Origin: Verrucomicrobiia bacterium
GTDB lineage: Bacteria; Verrucomicrobiota; Verrucomicrobiia; Opitutales; Opitutaceae
NCBI GenBank assembly: GCA_030424825.1
Contig: JAUHWE010000197.1
Coordinates: 1 to 7,767 of the forward strand
Direction of reading: 5' to 3'
Length of the DNA: 7,767 bases
Below the pieces are notes generated by a model. The model was not told where the DNA came from. It saw only the letters and a list, made by a program, of their open reading frames with translations, and made no database searches. The translations under genes were made by a program, and so were the position numbers. Below, in pieces: positions 7,301 through 7,767 of the stretch (position 1 is its first letter; the number at the start of each line of letters is the position of its first letter).

Positions 7301-7767
7301 CCACTACACAGTGGGCGGGACAAATAACCGATACTCAGGATATCTCAGCGAAAGGAATGGAAGCCGAGTTCATCATCAACCCAACAAGGAATTGGAGAAT
7401 CGCATTCAATGCGGCGAGACAAGAAACCGTCCTCACCAACTTCGCTCCGCGATTGGAGAAGATTCTGGAAGGCTTCTGGATCCCTCACTTGGAACAGTAT
7501 GGATGGCTTGACTGGAACGCTCCCGCCGAGCCGCTTAACGGCGTCACAACCCTCGAAAACCGCAACGACTTCCTACTCGACTACTTCGCCCTCAAGGGAA
7601 ACGAAGGCAAGCCGAATTCAGAGCAGCGCGAATGGCGCTTCAACCTCGTCACCAACTATCAATTCCGCGAGGGTGCCCTCAACGGGTTCTCGGTTGGCGG
7701 AGCCCTGCGGTGGCAGGATGAGTATTCTGGTGGCTACCCGATAATCGACAATCCGGATAGCGTCCTA
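4309..7767 (+). CDS. TonB-dependent receptor B (3'-truncated by window edge)
   Basis: The frame is open for 1153 codons without a stop and runs off the right edge; receptor A suggests about 80 residues are missing (full length near 1230). The ATG at 4309 is chosen because a TGA lies in frame at 4300 and a signal peptide follows at once: Lys/His-containing start, hydrophobic TVLIGCGFLCATYTAWA, cut probably after residue 28. Then come an acidic run DEEEE and VFELSPFTI (residues 36-44), the likely TonB-contact segment. The plug spans about residues 60-185, with SLKDTGAAIQVITKEF, RIRGL (134-138), FFVTDIPF, RIDINRG (161-167) and FLFGLGSPAGLIN (171-183), matching the conserved RGP..xLYG.GxxGGxIN pattern of the family. 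The rest is barrel, with a Gly/Asn-rich stretch at residues 405-443 and an acidic insert at 7012-7221. No STN or carboxypeptidase-like domain precedes the plug, so this is not SusC-type. It imports an unknown ligand across the outer membrane with TonB energy. A structured leader lies directly upstream. Confidence 0.95.
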   Translation, partial: MNKHPYNNISKTVLIGCGFLCATYTAWAQNDEEEEVFELSPFTIDAAGDSGYYASQTMAGGRLSGSLKDTGAAIQVITKEFMDDLGATGVEELLQYTTSSEVAGILGNFTGANEGGEGETSTGGARREPDGTSRIRGLAAPDRTRNFFVTDIPFDSYNTERIDINRGANSFLFGLGSPAGLINNGMAKAQFRDSNEISTRIGSGGKDPSYRASFGINRVIMEDKLAIRVNGLMDRTQYRQRPTYKNDDRIYTAFTYRPFGNENTILRGHLERGEIIGNSPDVLLPQNNLSTFLDLPARQNSSQRVRDYRNPFGTRHHEGPNTNQWNNENFWPQEEKDAYIAAGYLLRDEGGALAYRNIRWGAGSYGFVWDGSNGLDSPAFGYTDQYRGADIERRSQPQFNEVPNYWSGGPPTGNVRGGTGGNNGGAPQGLYPGNLGEINGTGWLDQGFLDLETFDFSRMNLGWDNDYYTRDFFNYNVALTQSFWEGKGGFEIAYDYQDLYRDNYTALNGGASTVTFDVNETLLLPADPNYVESGNYEPMPNPNFGRPVIMTKAGQNTIDEQRESFRFTGFVKYDFADTMNNDNLAKILGNHTLTILADENVYNERRINWTQNSYGQGVNLPHHIGVPNSVFSANNSRNIPNLVYIGPPQLDAWNPGFQLSDFELTPAYYDLRSTLGNTYEKVSWNRGAGITDQDVIADVDHSNGDEQWLTHSYTPVRVPSKNVRLQETSISSLAVNTQSKLLDNLLVVNMGYREDTIENWLNSEPNLIGVEELSDVRPEYWHLEDGNFIEKKESTFGYGGVLYWPKDMVKLPEAFDDITFHYNTSENFIPATDRVDELRNPVASPTGESTDYGISFYMWDNKFVARINWYEAVLAGATAPTSNNYNQNISGMFTHWGQLNRAVYLLDNAEGEAGDRMVDEAFLVDEYGYVPGDTPFSGEVPEMDEDGIITEAISYADLVAEEYPYLSEVYDARASVAPFLTDPLKEAYNFSERANGQSTTQWAGQITDTQDISAKGMEAEFIINPTRNWRIAFNAARQETVLTNFAPRLEKILEGFWIPHLEQYGWLDWNAPAEPLNGVTTLENRNDFLLDYFALKGNEGKPNSEQREWRFNLVTNYQFREGALNGFSVGGALRWQDEYSGGYPIIDNPDSVL

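Noticed and set aside
4309..7767. SusC-type glycan importer
   Set aside because: SusC proteins carry a carboxypeptidase-like N-terminal domain and are paired with a SusD lipoprotein; neither is visible here.

Overview
The window holds two same-strand, tandem paralogous genes for very large TonB-dependent outer-membrane receptors, separated by a gene-free spacer of about 2.1 kb. The N-terminal style of the complete-start copy (signal peptide, acidic run, then VFELSPFTID and a plug with no STN or carboxypeptidase-like extension) is what I associate with the expanded receptor families of Verrucomicrobiota, class Opitutia (Opitutales/Puniceicoccales relatives). That taxonomic call rests on recognising the protein style and was not tested by a search. 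No gene here is diagnostic of a substrate.

Layout. Positions 1-2199 are the C-terminal 732 residues of receptor A, which enters from the left edge and ends in Phe. A clean intrinsic terminator follows at 2228-2255. Positions 2257-4308 contain no credible gene and look AT-richer than the coding parts. Positions 4309-7767 are receptor B: 1153 codons are open, from signal peptide through plug into the barrel. By alignment with A, only about 80 residues are missing at the right edge. Receptors A and B are collinear from A residue 1 / B residue 482 onward.

The most unusual content is in the spacer. Two copies of an apparently structured element, at 2584-2664 and 4186-4270, share a fixed architecture: a ggctgatcac strand, a 32-nt hairpin (9-bp base, 4-5-bp apical stem, 4-nt loop), a 5-nt linker, and a gtgacYggcc strand complementary to the first strand. 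The hairpins differ in sequence but keep pairing, which suggests selection on RNA structure. The second copy lies just upstream of receptor B. A third exact ggctgatcac sits 2 nt before the receptor B start codon, so the gtgactggcc strand could pair either with the upstream copy or with the start-codon-proximal copy. This is a plausible cis-acting switch over receptor translation or transcription. I do not recognise it as a named riboswitch class. The first copy has no gene behind it for more than 1.6 kb and may be an orphan leader left by a lost receptor gene, or a small RNA.

Together the window looks like a receptor-family locus that has expanded by duplication. The two barrels are strongly conserved except in discrete acidic, length-variable patches that are probably surface loops, and each gene (or former gene) may carry its own leader.
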